DNA of 64,000 nt from Flavobacteriaceae bacterium (GCA_029238215.1 JAQWGN010000011.1:62001-126000); one strand, 5' to 3'; counted from the stretch's first letter, positions 34,156-43,758 are shown. Notes: generated by a model from the letters alone, not told the origin. Translations and numbers: made by a program.

Positions 34156-36036
34156 TTATTTTATCATATCATAGCTTCGCTTGATAAATGCGGTGAGTTC
34201 TTCACCCTTAAGTAGCGATTGTGATAAACGCGCCAAGTCTAACGACTGTTTTATAAGACGCTCTTGTTTTTTGGCAGTTTTAGTTTCTAAAATTTGTCCT
34301 ACTAGTGGATGGTTTACATTCACAACCAATTGATACATGTCTGGAAATCCGCCGCCAAACATACCGCCACCGCCGCCTGTTTGTTGCATCTCTTTCATCC
34401 GTCGCATAAACTCGGGTTGGGTAATCAGGAATGGCGCTGCTTCACTGTCCATAGCCTCTAACTGTACCGTGTATTTCTCTTTAGGAACTACATTTTCTAT
34501 AAGCGGCTTTAGGGTTTCTTTTTCTTCGTCGCTTAATTTCGAAAGTTGTGGTTCGTCTTTGGTAATGAGTTTGTCAATATGAGCACTATCAACACGAACA
34601 AAACTTAATTTATTGTCTTCCTGCTCAAGTTTTTGTAATAGATGTCCAACAATTGGTGAATCAAGTAACAAGACAGTATATCCTTTTGCTTTTGCAGCCT
34701 CTATGTACGCATGTTGTTCATCAATATTGGCAGCATACAATTGGATGAGCTTCTCATCTTTGTCGGTCTGCAAAGCTTTAGTTTGCTCTTTCAATTCATC
34801 TAATGTTAAATAAGTTCCATCTGTGGTAGGATATAGATTAAATTTCTGTGCTTTCTCGTAGAATTTATCTTCCGATAGCATTCCGTATTCAATCACTACC
34901 TTAATGTCATTCCACTTTTCCTCAAGACTTTGACGCTCGTTTTTGAAAATGGATTGCAATTTATCGGCAACTTTTTTGGCGATGTAATTACTTATTTTCT
35001 TAACTGCTCCGTCGGCTTGTAGATAACTTCTAGATACATTTAGAGGGATGTCTGGTGAGTCAATAACGCCACGCAACATAGTCAAAAACTCAGGGACAAT
35101 GCCCTCTACATTATCCGTTACAAATACTTGGTTTTGATAAAGTTGGATTCGATCTTTTTGAACGTTGATCTCGTTGTTGAGTTTAGGGAAATATAAAATT
35201 CCAGTTAATGCAAATGGATAATCTACATTAAGGTGGATGTGAAATAAGGGCTCTTCAAATTGCATGGGGTACAATTCACGGTAAAAGCTTTTGTAAGCTT
35301 CATCATCTAGGTCACTTGGTTTTTTAGTCCACGCAGGATTTGTGTTATTGACAATATTATCTACGGTTTCCTTTATTTCTTTTTTATCATCTCCTTCACC
35401 TTCCTCATGGGTTTCTTCACGAGTACCAAATTTAATCGGTATCGGCATAAACTTGTTATACTTTGATAAAAGTTCATTAATACGATTTTCTTCTAGAAAT
35501 TCATCAGATTCACTGTCAATGTGAAGAATGATTTCAGTACCTCGATCCGCTTTGTCATGATCAACAAGTGTGTATTCAGGCGATCCATCACAAGTCCAGT
35601 GTGCTGCAGGAGCATCCTTGTGCGACTTGGTGATGATTTCTACTTTTTCGGCAACCATAAAAGCAGAATAAAAACCGAGACCAAAGTGTCCGATTATTCC
35701 ACTGTCTTTTGCACTTTCCTTGTATTGATTGATAAATTCTTCTGCACCAGAAAAGGCAAGTTCATTAATATATTTATTTACTTCTTCAGTTGTCATGCCT
35801 AACCCTTGGTCAATTACATGAAGGGTGCGTTTGTCTTTATCTATTTTTATTTCAATAATAGGTGTGCCATAATCTTCTTTTGATTCTCCAATATTGCTTA
35901 GGTGTTTGAGCTTAAGCGTAGCATCAGTAGCATTAGAGATTAGCTCACGAAGAAAAATTTCATGATCACTGTATAAGAATTTTTTTATTAAAGGAAAGAT
36001 GTTTTCAACTGCAACATTTATTTTACCAGAAGCCAT
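34156..36036 (-). CDS. htpG: Molecular chaperone HtpG (Hsp90)
   Basis: 626 residues. The GHKL ATPase N-domain shows IFLRELISNATDAT, DQGLGMT and GHFGLGFYSAF; the middle domain PLNVSRSYLQ follows. A Gly-rich insert (QTGGGGGMFGGGFPDMY) lies about 65 residues from the end, a feature common in Bacteroidota. Own terminator downstream; no CIRCE element upstream. Confidence 0.97.
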   Translation of the reverse strand: MASGKINVAVENIFPLIKKFLYSDHEIFLRELISNATDATLKLKHLSNIGESKEDYGTPIIEIKIDKDKRTLHVIDQGLGMTTEEVNKYINELAFSGAEEFINQYKESAKDSGIIGHFGLGFYSAFMVAEKVEIITKSHKDAPAAHWTCDGSPEYTLVDHDKADRGTEIILHIDSESDEFLEENRINELLSKYNKFMPIPIKFGTREETHEEGEGDDKKEIKETVDNIVNNTNPAWTKKPSDLDDEAYKSFYRELYPMQFEEPLFHIHLNVDYPFALTGILYFPKLNNEINVQKDRIQLYQNQVFVTDNVEGIVPEFLTMLRGVIDSPDIPLNVSRSYLQADGAVKKISNYIAKKVADKLQSIFKNERQSLEEKWNDIKVVIEYGMLSEDKFYEKAQKFNLYPTTDGTYLTLDELKEQTKALQTDKDEKLIQLYAANIDEQHAYIEAAKAKGYTVLLLDSPIVGHLLQKLEQEDNKLSFVRVDSAHIDKLITKDEPQLSKLSDEEKETLKPLIENVVPKEKYTVQLEAMDSEAAPFLITQPEFMRRMKEMQQTGGGGGMFGGGFPDMYQLVVNVNHPLVGQILETKTAKKQERLIKQSLDLARLSQSLLKGEELTAFIKRSYDMIK

Positions 36037-36124
36037 AATTATGTTTTAATGTACCATACCAAATAAAGTACCAAAGTATTCAACATGACAGTATGACATT
36101 GTAACAGCATTTTGTTTAATTATT

Positions 36125-36154
36125 TTGTTTTTTTATTAAACATTTTTATATTTG
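36125..36154 (+). promoter_or_regulatory. Promoter of the 36.2-kb short transcript
   Basis: TTG at 36125-36127, 19-nt spacer, TATATTTG at 36147-36154: one of the best promoter matches in the window. Confidence 0.75.
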
Positions 36155-36158
36155 TGTA

Positions 36159-36298
36159 GTAATCAAACAACAAAATTTGTTGAGGAGAAAATCGCTATGA
36201 AACAACTCTACATTGATTACACATACCTTTTATTGGTTTGTTTAATTTTGGTTAAATTGTTTGAAGGTGCATCGTGGTTGTTGCACCTTCTTTTTTTT
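36159..36298 (+). ncRNA. Predicted 140-nt transcript: small RNA or attenuated leader
   Basis: Bounded by a full promoter and a strong terminator. Contains a CAACAAAATTTGTTG inverted repeat (near 36169-36183), a Shine-Dalgarno GAGGAG (36182-36187) nine bases before an ATG, and a hydrophobic reading frame that runs into the terminator. No known RNA family was recognised. It may be a regulatory leader for the KAS III gene at 36344 or an independent small RNA. The only content of the 307-base gap between htpG and that gene. Confidence 0.55.
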
Positions 36299-36331
36299 AA
36301 CTCATTTTTTTTTTCGTTTCTTGTAATCTAA
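36197..36331 (+). CDS. Small hydrophobic peptide reading frame with a strong Shine-Dalgarno
   Basis: 44 codons from the ATG after GAGGAG (36182-36187): MKQLYIDYTYLLLVCLILVK, then LFEGASWLLHLLFF, and a Phe-rich tail to TAA at 36329. The first half would be a membrane helix. Codons 23-34 lie within a terminator hairpin, so a terminated message has no stop codon; only read-through RNA encodes the whole frame. It could be a leader peptide whose translation opens the terminator, or a chance frame. Confidence 0.4.
   Translation: MKQLYIDYTYLLLVCLILVKLFEGASWLLHLLFFNSFFFSFLVI
36263..36298 (+). terminator. Terminator/attenuator before the KAS III gene
   Basis: Stem GAAGGTGCA / TGCACCTTC (36263-36271 with 36282-36290), 10-nt loop, then eight Ts. 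Confidence 0.88.
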
Positions 36332-36343
36332 TTTATTTAAAAC

Positions 36344-37351
36344 ATGTATAATTCTCGCATTGTAGGATTGGGACATTATGTTCCAGATAATATTGTTACC
36401 AATGATGATTTGTCAAAACTTATGGATACTGACGATGCTTGGATAACTGAACGTACTGGAATTAAAGAACGTCGCTTAATAAAGAAAGGTTCTGGCGAGG
36501 GCACAACTTCAATGGGTGTAAAAGCAGCTGAAATGGCACTTGAACGTGCTGGAATTTCTAAAGATGCTATCGATTTAATTGTGTTCGCTACACTTAGTCC
36601 AGATCTTTATTTTCCTGGCTGTGGCGTGTTGTTGCAAGAACAAATGGGTATGGGCACTTGTCCTGCACTCGATATCCGAAACCAATGTTCTGGATTTGTT
36701 TATGGATTGTCTGTCGCCGATCAGTTTATTAAAACAGGAATGTATCGTAACGTATTGTTAGTGGGTTCAGAATATCATTCCGGAGGAATGGATTTTACAA
36801 CTCGTGGTCGTACCGTTTCTGTTATTTTTGGTGATGGTGCTGGCGCAGCTGTATTAACTCGTGAAGAAAATCCCACAAAGGGAATTCAATCCACGCACTT
36901 GTATTCAGAAGGGAAACATGCTGAAGAGCTTGCTATTATTGGCCCAAGCACTAAGCGATGGATCCCTGAAATTGTAGCTGATTATGATGAAGATGATTCG
37001 CGATATCATCCCTACATGAACGGTCAATTGGTGTTTAAAAATGCTGTAGTTCGTTTTAGTGAAGTGATGCAAGAAGCGCTTTTGAAAAATGGGAAAACCA
37101 CATTAGATATTGATTTATTTATCCCACATCAAGCCAACTTGCGCATTGCTCAATTTATTCAAAGAAAGTTTAAGCTTACGGACGATCAGGTGTATAATAA
37201 TATCATGCGATACGGAAACACCACTGCTGCATCCATCCCTATAGCACTTTCAGAAGCTTGGAGTGAGGGTAAAATTAAACAAAATGATACCGTTTTACTT
37301 GCTGCTTTTGGAAGTGGGTTTACTTGGGGTAGTGCTTTGATTCACTGGTAG
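36344..37351 (+). CDS. 3-oxoacyl-ACP synthase III (KAS III/FabH family)
   Basis: 335 residues. The catalytic triad Cys115 (IRNQCSGFVYG), His262 (FIPHQANLRI) and Asn292 (YGNTTAASIP) is intact. It joins an acyl-CoA starter to malonyl-ACP. It is not beside plsX or rpmF, the usual fabH neighbours, so it may be a second KAS III for a special lipid or secondary product rather than the housekeeping enzyme (inference). Lies 46 bases after a terminator, so may be controlled by read-through. Confidence 0.88.
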   Translation: MYNSRIVGLGHYVPDNIVTNDDLSKLMDTDDAWITERTGIKERRLIKKGSGEGTTSMGVKAAEMALERAGISKDAIDLIVFATLSPDLYFPGCGVLLQEQMGMGTCPALDIRNQCSGFVYGLSVADQFIKTGMYRNVLLVGSEYHSGGMDFTTRGRTVSVIFGDGAGAAVLTREENPTKGIQSTHLYSEGKHAEELAIIGPSTKRWIPEIVADYDEDDSRYHPYMNGQLVFKNAVVRFSEVMQEALLKNGKTTLDIDLFIPHQANLRIAQFIQRKFKLTDDQVYNNIMRYGNTTAASIPIALSEAWSEGKIKQNDTVLLAAFGSGFTWGSALIHW

Positions 37352-37458
37352 TCCAAGTCCAGACAACCATAATAACACTACACAAAGTGTTCCATTTGGT
37401 GCTGACACAAAAAATACAAATAGCAACCAAATATCAAGGAGCATTTAATGAAATAGTG

Positions 37459-37466
37459 TATTTTTG
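37459..37466 (+). promoter_or_regulatory. recR promoter -7 element (leaderless type)
   Basis: TATTTTTG ending three bases before the ATG at 37470. Confidence 0.55.
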
Positions 37467-37469
37467 AGC

Positions 37470-38087
37470 ATGGATTTTCCTTCGTCTTTAGTACAAAAAG
37501 CAGTAGATGAAATTGCACAACTTCCAGGTATAGGCCGAAGGTCTGCCCTGCGCTTGGTGCTTCACTTGTTGCGTCAACCCAAAGACTTTAGCGAACGACT
37601 TTCTGGGGCTATCGCAACATTACGTCAAGAGATTCGTTATTGTAATACATGTCACAATATTTCAGATGCACCCCAATGTAATATTTGTACTAACCCCCTT
37701 CGTGATCGAAGTGTAATTTGTATTGTAGAAGATGTGCGCGATGTTATGGCAATAGAAGCGACAGGGCAGTTTAGAGGAACATATCACGTCTTAGGCGGTA
37801 AAATTGCCCCTATGGATGGAATTGGTCCACAACAACTTACTATTGATGCGCTTATTGAACGTGTTGAAAAAGAAAAAGTAAAAGAGGTGATTTTTGCTCT
37901 TGGTAGTACTATGGAAGGCGACACTACAAACTATTATATCTTTAAGAAACTTAGCGATTTTACGCTAACATTTTCAGCTATATCTCGAGGAATTGGAGTA
38001 GGTGATGAACTTGAATATACCGATGAACTTACATTGGGTAGGAGTATTAGTCAGCGCATTCCTTTTGAAATCTCAATGAAAAGCTAA
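37470..38087 (+). CDS. recR: Recombination mediator RecR
   Basis: 205 residues. Helix-hairpin-helix [17 protein letters not shown], zinc finger [16 protein letters not shown], and Toprim [16 protein letters not shown], with [12 protein letters not shown] and the C-terminal Walker-like tail. RecR with RecO loads RecA on gaps. The in-frame TTG at 37464 is the end of the promoter element, so I start at the ATG 37470 ([12 protein letters not shown]). Confidence 0.96.
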   Translation: MDFPSSLVQKAVDEIAQLPGIGRRSALRLVLHLLRQPKDFSERLSGAIATLRQEIRYCNTCHNISDAPQCNICTNPLRDRSVICIVEDVRDVMAIEATGQFRGTYHVLGGKIAPMDGIGPQQLTIDALIERVEKEKVKEVIFALGSTMEGDTTNYYIFKKLSDFTLTFSAISRGIGVGDELEYTDELTLGRSISQRIPFEISMKS

Positions 38088-38088
38088 T

Positions 38089-39228
38089 ATGAAGTTATCA
38101 GTTGTTATTCTTAATTACAACGTAAAATACTTTGTAGATTTATGCTTACAAAGTGTTTTTAAAGCTATTGAAGGTATAGATGCTGAGGTAATTGTGGTCG
38201 ATAATGCATCTGTGGATGGAAGCGTGAATTGGATTAAAACACATTTCCCAGAAGTGAAGCTTATTATAAATAAAGACAATACTGGTTTTCCAAAAGGGAA
38301 CAATATTGGTGTGGCACAAGCAAAAGGTGAGTACTTATGCATTCTTAATCCCGACACCATAGTAGAAGAAGATACTTTTGAAAAGGCAATAGAGTTTTCC
38401 AAGGAGCACCCCCAAATGGGAATAATGGGTCCAAAACTCATTGATGGATCTGGACATTTTTTGAAAGAATCCAAACGCAGCACGCCTACTCCATGGGTCG
38501 CTTTTACCAAGGTAACGGGGCTTTATAAGGTTTTTCCATTTCTTTTTGGAAGCTACTACAATCACAAATTACCAAAAAATCAAGTTGGAAAAACAGATAT
38601 TTTGGTAGGTGCTTTTATGTTTATGAGCACAGCGCATTATCGCATGTTAAAGGGATTTGATGAAGGCTGTTTTATGTATTCTGACGATATCGACTTAAGC
38701 TACCGTTCCATTCAACTGGGTAAAAAAAATTATTATAATCCTAAAATATCTGTAATTCATTTTAAGGGAGAGAGTACGCCAAAAGATTTCGCTTATCAAA
38801 TGATGTTTAGGGAAGCCATGAACTATTTTTACACCAAACACTTGCATGTATCAAAACTGGTTAAGGTTTGGATAAGAATCGCAACAAATGTTTTTAGTTT
38901 TTTAAAACGTATTTATGGGAATAAGACCTTTCAAAAACGAATTCGGCCTTTCCGTTACTGCCTTGTATCCGACACACTTAACCTTAAAATAGGTGTGAAT
39001 AAAAACATTCCTTTCAGTCATGTTTCTTCTTTGAATGATGTCGCTTTAAGAAGACACACACGTACTGAAATTGTTTTTGATCCTAAAACAAATTCCTTTC
39101 AAGAAATGATTGCTTTTATGAGTAAAAATGGCAGTTCTTTTTCGTATAAATTTCTTTCTTCAGGCACGGGTCATGCTGTTGGTAGCAATTCCAGTAACGC
39201 CAAAGGTGAAGTCCTTGTGATGTCTTAG
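38089..39228 (+). CDS. Glycosyltransferase family 2
   Basis: 379 residues. GT-A fold: LSVVILNYNVKYFVDLC, VIVVDNASVDGSV, TGFPKGNNIGVAQAKG, the metal site region ILNPDTIVEED, and GFDEGCFMYSDDIDLSYR. This arrangement is that of rhamnosyl-type GT2 enzymes of envelope polysaccharides. A C-terminal hydrophobic helix is lacking. Follows recR by one base, so co-transcribed. Confidence 0.88.
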   Translation: MKLSVVILNYNVKYFVDLCLQSVFKAIEGIDAEVIVVDNASVDGSVNWIKTHFPEVKLIINKDNTGFPKGNNIGVAQAKGEYLCILNPDTIVEEDTFEKAIEFSKEHPQMGIMGPKLIDGSGHFLKESKRSTPTPWVAFTKVTGLYKVFPFLFGSYYNHKLPKNQVGKTDILVGAFMFMSTAHYRMLKGFDEGCFMYSDDIDLSYRSIQLGKKNYYNPKISVIHFKGESTPKDFAYQMMFREAMNYFYTKHLHVSKLVKVWIRIATNVFSFLKRIYGNKTFQKRIRPFRYCLVSDTLNLKIGVNKNIPFSHVSSLNDVALRRHTRTEIVFDPKTNSFQEMIAFMSKNGSSFSYKFLSSGTGHAVGSNSSNAKGEVLVMS

Positions 39229-39240
39229 TGCAAACCACGA

Positions 39241-39256
39241 TAAATTTGTACTTTTG
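39241..39256 (+). promoter_or_regulatory. Tandem promoter -7 elements of the E2 gene
   Basis: TAAATTTG (39241-39248) directly followed by TACTTTTG (39249-39256), 12 bases before the ATG at 39269. Confidence 0.55.
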
Positions 39257-39268
39257 AAAAAAATTGGA

Positions 39269-40609
39269 ATGCCCATTTATCAGCTTGTATTGCCCTCCAT
39301 GGGCGAGAGTGTTTCTGAAGCAACCATTACCCAGTGGTTAAAAAAAGTGGGGGACAGTGTATCTGCCGATGAAGCTGTTGTTGAAGTTGCAACAGACAAA
39401 GTAGATTCTGAAGTGGCTAGTGAGTATGGTGGCGTTATCAAGGAAATCCTCCATCCAGTAAACGCAGTGGTCGCAGTTGATGCCCCGTTAGTGCTTATTG
39501 AAACAGATGCAGATGTTCAACAAGTGATAGCTCCTAATGCTACTGATCAATTAGAAGACACATCGGATTCAACTCCTATTGTTGAAACCCCTGAGCCGTC
39601 GGCTCCTGTCGAGGTTGCTGAAGCCTATATGCAACAAGCCCAAGAAATTGTATCAACTCCAAAAGTGGGTACATCCCATGAAAAACGTTTTTACTCACCA
39701 CTTGTAAAAAGTATTGCTAGCGAAGAACATATTTCTGAATCTGAACTTGACTTAATTCCCGGTACAGGAAAAGACGGTCGTGTTACCAAACGAGATATTT
39801 TAAACTTTATAAAGGAGCCTAAAACCGTTGAGTCTACAGCTGCTACAATGCCAAAAATGGCAGACAATAATGTTGAGGTCAAGACTAAGCCTACTAACAC
39901 CGCTGAAGGAGTTGTTCCCATGACACGTATGGAGCAAATGATTTCCGAACACATGACACGTAGTCTTCAAACCTCCGCTCATGTACAATCGTTTATTGAA
40001 ATTGATGTTACCAAGCTTTGGAATTGGCGCGAAAAAGTAAAGAAAAATTTTCTTAATCAACACGGAGTTAAACTTACATTTACACCAATTTTTTTACAAC
40101 TTGTAGCTCAGATTCTTCCAGATTTTCCACTTTTAAATAGTTCTCTTGAGGGCACAAATATTATTAAGAAGAAGGATATTAATTTGGGGATGGCTACAGC
40201 GTTACCTGATGGAAATCTAATTGTCCCAGTGCTAAAACAAGCAAATTCGCTAAACCTTGTGGGGCTTGCCAAGAAAGTACATGAATTGGCTTCCAATGCA
40301 CGTAATAATTCCTTAAGTCCCGATGATGTTCAGGGTGGTACGTATACCGTCACTAATGTGGGGATGTTTGGAAGTTTAACGGGAACACCTATTATTAATC
40401 AGCCACAACTTGCAATTTTGGCTTTGGGTGCCATACGAAAAGTACCGGCAGTACTGGAAACCGAGCACGGAGACGTAATTGCTATACGCCAACAAATGGT
40501 AGTTTCTCATAGTTACGATCACCGAATTGTAAATGGCGCCATGGGTGGTATGTTCTTGCTTCGTCTTAAGGAGCGTATTGAACAATGGGATGAAACACTA
40601 AACCCCTAA
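39269..40609 (+). CDS. 2-oxo acid dehydrogenase E2 component (dihydrolipoamide acyltransferase)
   Basis: 446 residues. One lipoyl domain with acceptor Lys44 (EVATDKVDSEVA), a Pro/Glu linker, a peripheral subunit-binding domain (FYSPLVKSIASEEHI, GTGKDGRVTKRDIL) and the catalytic domain ending SHSYDHRIVNGAMGG with the active His. The E1/E3 genes are not adjacent. A branched-chain 2-oxo acid or pyruvate-type complex is possible; the family alone cannot say. The start is the ATG at 39269 (MPIYQLVLPSMGESV); the upstream in-frame TTG lies within the promoter element. Confidence 0.93.
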   Translation: MPIYQLVLPSMGESVSEATITQWLKKVGDSVSADEAVVEVATDKVDSEVASEYGGVIKEILHPVNAVVAVDAPLVLIETDADVQQVIAPNATDQLEDTSDSTPIVETPEPSAPVEVAEAYMQQAQEIVSTPKVGTSHEKRFYSPLVKSIASEEHISESELDLIPGTGKDGRVTKRDILNFIKEPKTVESTAATMPKMADNNVEVKTKPTNTAEGVVPMTRMEQMISEHMTRSLQTSAHVQSFIEIDVTKLWNWREKVKKNFLNQHGVKLTFTPIFLQLVAQILPDFPLLNSSLEGTNIIKKKDINLGMATALPDGNLIVPVLKQANSLNLVGLAKKVHELASNARNNSLSPDDVQGGTYTVTNVGMFGSLTGTPIINQPQLAILALGAIRKVPAVLETEHGDVIAIRQQMVVSHSYDHRIVNGAMGGMFLLRLKERIEQWDETLNP

Positions 40610-40611
40610 TT

Positions 40612-41385
40612 ATGGAATTATCGCTTACACGTCCCATTTGTTTTTTTGATTTGGAGACTACAGGAGTCAATGTCTCTAAAGATAAAATTGTAGAAATTTC
40701 CATACTCAAGGTGTTTCCCAATGGGAATAAGGAGTCTAAAACATGGTTGGTAAATCCTGGAATACCAATCCCTCCACAAACCACGGCCGTCCATGGAATC
40801 ACCGACGAAAAGGTTGCTAATGAACCCAGTTTTAAGCAATTGAGTAAATCCATTCATGAACTTATTAAGGGCTCCGATTTAGCAGGTTTTAATTCCGATC
40901 GTTTTGATATTCCGTTATTGGCAGAAGAAATGCTACGAGCAGAAATCGATGTAGATTTCAAAAAATTCCTCACGGTAGACGTACAAACCATTTTTCATAA
41001 AATGGAGAAACGTAATTTAAGTGCTGCGTATAAATTTTACTGCGGTAAGGAACTGGAAAATGCGCATAGTGCAGAGGCCGATACCACAGCGACTTACGAA
41101 GTTCTTAAGGCTCAAATTGAAAAGTATGATGACTTGGAAAACGACATCACTAGCTTGAGTGCGTTTTCAACCCGTCGTAAAAGCGTTGACTTTGCGGGCT
41201 TTATTTTGGTAGATGACGATGGTGACCCCTCCTTTAGTTTTGGTAAGCACAAGGGTAGAAAAGTAAACGAAATCTTAGATCAGGAGCCTGGATACTTTAG
41301 TTGGTTGTTAAATGCCGACTTCCCGCTATACACCAAAAAAGTGCTTACTGCCATTCGAATGGAACGTATGAATACTGGGTTATGA
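40612..41385 (+). CDS. 3'-5' exonuclease (DnaQ-like), with a C-terminal DUF3820-like domain
   Basis: 257 residues. Exo motifs FDLETTG (14-20), AGFNSDRFDIPLL and HSAEADTTATYEVL with the third acidic residue. Residues 190-250 add a small domain (FSFGKHKGRKVNEILDQEPG, YFSWLLN) that occurs behind such exonucleases. It may be a proofreading-like or repair nuclease. Starts two bases after the E2 gene and overlaps the next by four bases (ATGA). Confidence 0.88.
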   Translation: MELSLTRPICFFDLETTGVNVSKDKIVEISILKVFPNGNKESKTWLVNPGIPIPPQTTAVHGITDEKVANEPSFKQLSKSIHELIKGSDLAGFNSDRFDIPLLAEEMLRAEIDVDFKKFLTVDVQTIFHKMEKRNLSAAYKFYCGKELENAHSAEADTTATYEVLKAQIEKYDDLENDITSLSAFSTRRKSVDFAGFILVDDDGDPSFSFGKHKGRKVNEILDQEPGYFSWLLNADFPLYTKKVLTAIRMERMNTGL

Positions 41386-41993
41386 AAATTATCTGTATTG
41401 GTCGCAATTACGTAGATCATATTGCTGAACTAGATAATATACGTCCCGACGAACCTGTCATTTTTTTAAAACCTGATACAGCCATAGCACAACCAAACTT
41501 ACCTTTTTTTATTCCAGAATTTTCAAATGAGGTGCATTATGAGGTGGAAGTTTTGGTGCGAATCAATAGAATTGGCAAACACATACAATCTAAATTTGCA
41601 GGGAAATATTATTCTGAAATTGGTCTCGGCATTGATTTTACAGCCCGAGATGTACAGCAAAAACTACAATCGAAAGGGCTTCCTTGGGAAAAGGCAAAGG
41701 CCTTTGATGGTTCTGCTTATGTTGGCACATGGTTTGATAAAGCCTCAGTTGGCGATTTAACAGCATTACCGTTTTCGTTGTATAAAAATGGAACGGTCGT
41801 TCAAGAAGGTTCTACGAGTCATATGTTGTGGCCTATAGACGGCCTTATTGCATATGTTTCTCAATACTTTACACTCAAAATTGGAGATATTATTTTCACA
41901 GGAACACCTGCTGGGGTAGGGCCTGTTGAAAAAAATAATCGCTTAGAAGGTTTTTTAAAAGACCAAAAAGCATTTTCATTAATTGTCAAATAG
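41382..41993 (+). CDS. Fumarylacetoacetate hydrolase family protein
   Basis: 203 residues. The start at 41382 (MKIICIGRNYVDHIAEL) is set by the four-base overlap with the exonuclease; longer frames begin within it. The FAH fold: PVIFLKPDTAI, VHYEVEVLVRI with the metal-binding Glu, IGLGIDFTARDVQ, and FTGTPAGVGPV. Members are acylpyruvate hydrolases or oxaloacetate decarboxylases; the substrate is not determined. Confidence 0.88.
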   Translation: MKIICIGRNYVDHIAELDNIRPDEPVIFLKPDTAIAQPNLPFFIPEFSNEVHYEVEVLVRINRIGKHIQSKFAGKYYSEIGLGIDFTARDVQQKLQSKGLPWEKAKAFDGSAYVGTWFDKASVGDLTALPFSLYKNGTVVQEGSTSHMLWPIDGLIAYVSQYFTLKIGDIIFTGTPAGVGPVEKNNRLEGFLKDQKAFSLIVK

Positions 41994-41994
41994 C

Positions 41995-43236
41995 ATGCAA
42001 GCCGATATCATAACCATAGGAGATGAAATTCTAATAGGGCAAATCGTCGACACAAACTCGGCTTTTTTGGGGAAAGAGCTCACAAAGATTGGTGTTGAAG
42101 TGCGTCAGATTCACACAATATCTGATAAAAAAGAATGTATTATTAAAGCGCTGCAGTCGGCACAAAACAAAGTTGATCTAGTTGTTTTAACAGGCGGATT
42201 AGGTCCAACAAAGGACGATATTACCAAACATACTTTCTGTGATTATTTTGAAGATACCTTGGTGTTCAATCAAGAAGTGATGACACATATAGAAACTCTT
42301 TTTAAGAAATATGTGAAGGCTCCTGTTAATGACCTAAATAGGGGACAAGCCATGCTACCTGCCTCATGCCGAATCTTATTCAATCATCATGGCACGGCTA
42401 TGGGAATGTGGATGAAAAAGGAGCAAACCGTATTTGTGTCTTTACCGGGAGTTCCTTTTGAGATGAAGTATTTAGTAAACGAATATGTTGTCCCAATGGT
42501 TAAAGCTGAATTTGCTCCACCTGCTTTGGTAAACAAAACCATGATGACCTATGGGCTTGGCGAGAGTATCATTGCTGAGAAAATTGAATCATGGGAGACC
42601 AATTTACCGAGCCATATCAAATTGGCATACTTGCCCAATTTAGGTCGTGTACGTTTGCGTCTTTCGGCTAAAGGTTCTAGTGAATCCTTGCTTCTGAAAG
42701 AAATTGATCAACTGTTTAAGGCGCTTTATCCATTGATAGGAGATAATATTACGGGTTTTGAGTCCGAAGACCCCATAGAGCTTCAAATAGGAGGTATGCT
42801 GATAAAGAATGGTTGGAAACTTGCTACTGCCGAAAGCTGTACAGGTGGTAGTTTGGCGGCACTTTTTACCCAGCATGCTGGTGCTTCAGCGTATTTTAAC
42901 GGATCGGTAGTGAGCTATGCTACGGATGCTAAAAAAGAAATACTTCAGGTCTCCGATGAAATCATTAAAGAATACTCTGTGGTAAGCGAGCCCGTTGCTT
43001 TAGCCATGGCTAAAGGGGTTTTAAACCAAACTGGGGCAGATGTTGCCGTTGCTACAACAGGGAACTTAGGCCCTACAAAAGGCGATTCAGGAGCAGAAAT
43101 CGGGACAGTTGTTATTGCAGTAATTACCCCTGAAAAAGAATTGGTTCAGACCTTTTGTTTTGGAAAACACCGGGTTCGAAATCTTCAAAAAGCATTGAAT
43201 AAATCACTGGAATTGTTGTATTTTGAAATGCTCTAA
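41995..43236 (+). CDS. cinA: CinA: competence/damage-inducible protein, NMN deamidase related
   Basis: 413 residues. The N-terminal MoCF/COG1058 domain (IITIGDEILIGQIVDTNS, LTGGLGPTKDDITK) and the C-terminal PncC-like amidase (TAESCTGGSLAALFTQH, VSYATDAKKEIL, ATTGNLGPT) are both there. The C-domain deamidates nicotinamide mononucleotide in characterised relatives. Start at ATG 41995, just after the stop of the upstream gene; the in-frame TTG at 41983 would overlap it. Confidence 0.93.
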   Translation: MQADIITIGDEILIGQIVDTNSAFLGKELTKIGVEVRQIHTISDKKECIIKALQSAQNKVDLVVLTGGLGPTKDDITKHTFCDYFEDTLVFNQEVMTHIETLFKKYVKAPVNDLNRGQAMLPASCRILFNHHGTAMGMWMKKEQTVFVSLPGVPFEMKYLVNEYVVPMVKAEFAPPALVNKTMMTYGLGESIIAEKIESWETNLPSHIKLAYLPNLGRVRLRLSAKGSSESLLLKEIDQLFKALYPLIGDNITGFESEDPIELQIGGMLIKNGWKLATAESCTGGSLAALFTQHAGASAYFNGSVVSYATDAKKEILQVSDEIIKEYSVVSEPVALAMAKGVLNQTGADVAVATTGNLGPTKGDSGAEIGTVVIAVITPEKELVQTFCFGKHRVRNLQKALNKSLELLYFEML

Positions 43237-43375
43237 ATTTGATAAATACACCAAATAAGGCAATTGAATTGTTGTTTAAGACGCTTGGTTAAGTAAATAT
43301 AAAAAAGGTATTCATTGAATTGTGCTGACTCCCATTTGCCTTTTAGCTAATAATCATTAATTATTGCCTATTTGC

Positions 43376-43561
43376 TCACCCTTTTGCTTCAGGATTGTCA
43401 TATCCCCACAAGAACAAATAAAATATCAAAAAGGACAAGAAGAATAGCCCTAATTTGAACGACTGTTCTTCACTGTAGATGTATTCACCAACCGTAATAA
43501 CTATTGCGCTTAAAATTGAAATAAATGTTTTTTTACGCCATATTTTGTTTAATATTTTCAT
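43376..43561 (-). CDS. Small membrane protein, unknown function
   Basis: 61 residues on the minus strand in a 550-base gap between cinA and rpmB. Two predicted transmembrane segments, FISILSAIVITVGEYI and LGLFFLSFLIFYLFLWGY. No family recognised and no good promoter found, so it may not be real. The flanking 139 bases and 226 bases hold nothing else but the rpmB promoter. Confidence 0.5.
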   Translation of the reverse strand: MKILNKIWRKKTFISILSAIVITVGEYIYSEEQSFKLGLFFLSFLIFYLFLWGYDNPEAKG

Positions 43562-43758
43562 GCCTGAAGTTTGTTTTTAATTTTGGGGTATTCATGCCAA
43601 TAATTATTGTTTTTCAATAGTCTTTTGAAGGAAAAAAATAGAATTTATATATGGTTTGACGTAGGTTTTTAGGGGTTCTGAGAAATGTGAATACTAATTT
43701 AACTGTAAAAATCTGAATTTAACAGGCGTTTTTATTTTTTTAACAAACCATATTTTCA

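Noticed and set aside
37436..37456. AAGGAG followed by a two-codon frame ATG AAA TAG just before the recR promoter
   Set aside because: Could be a minimal ORF, but lies upstream of the recR promoter element and may be chance in AT-rich DNA.
37352..37469. ACACT/AGTGT inverted repeat as a terminator of the KAS III gene
   Set aside because: Five-base stem and no T-tract.
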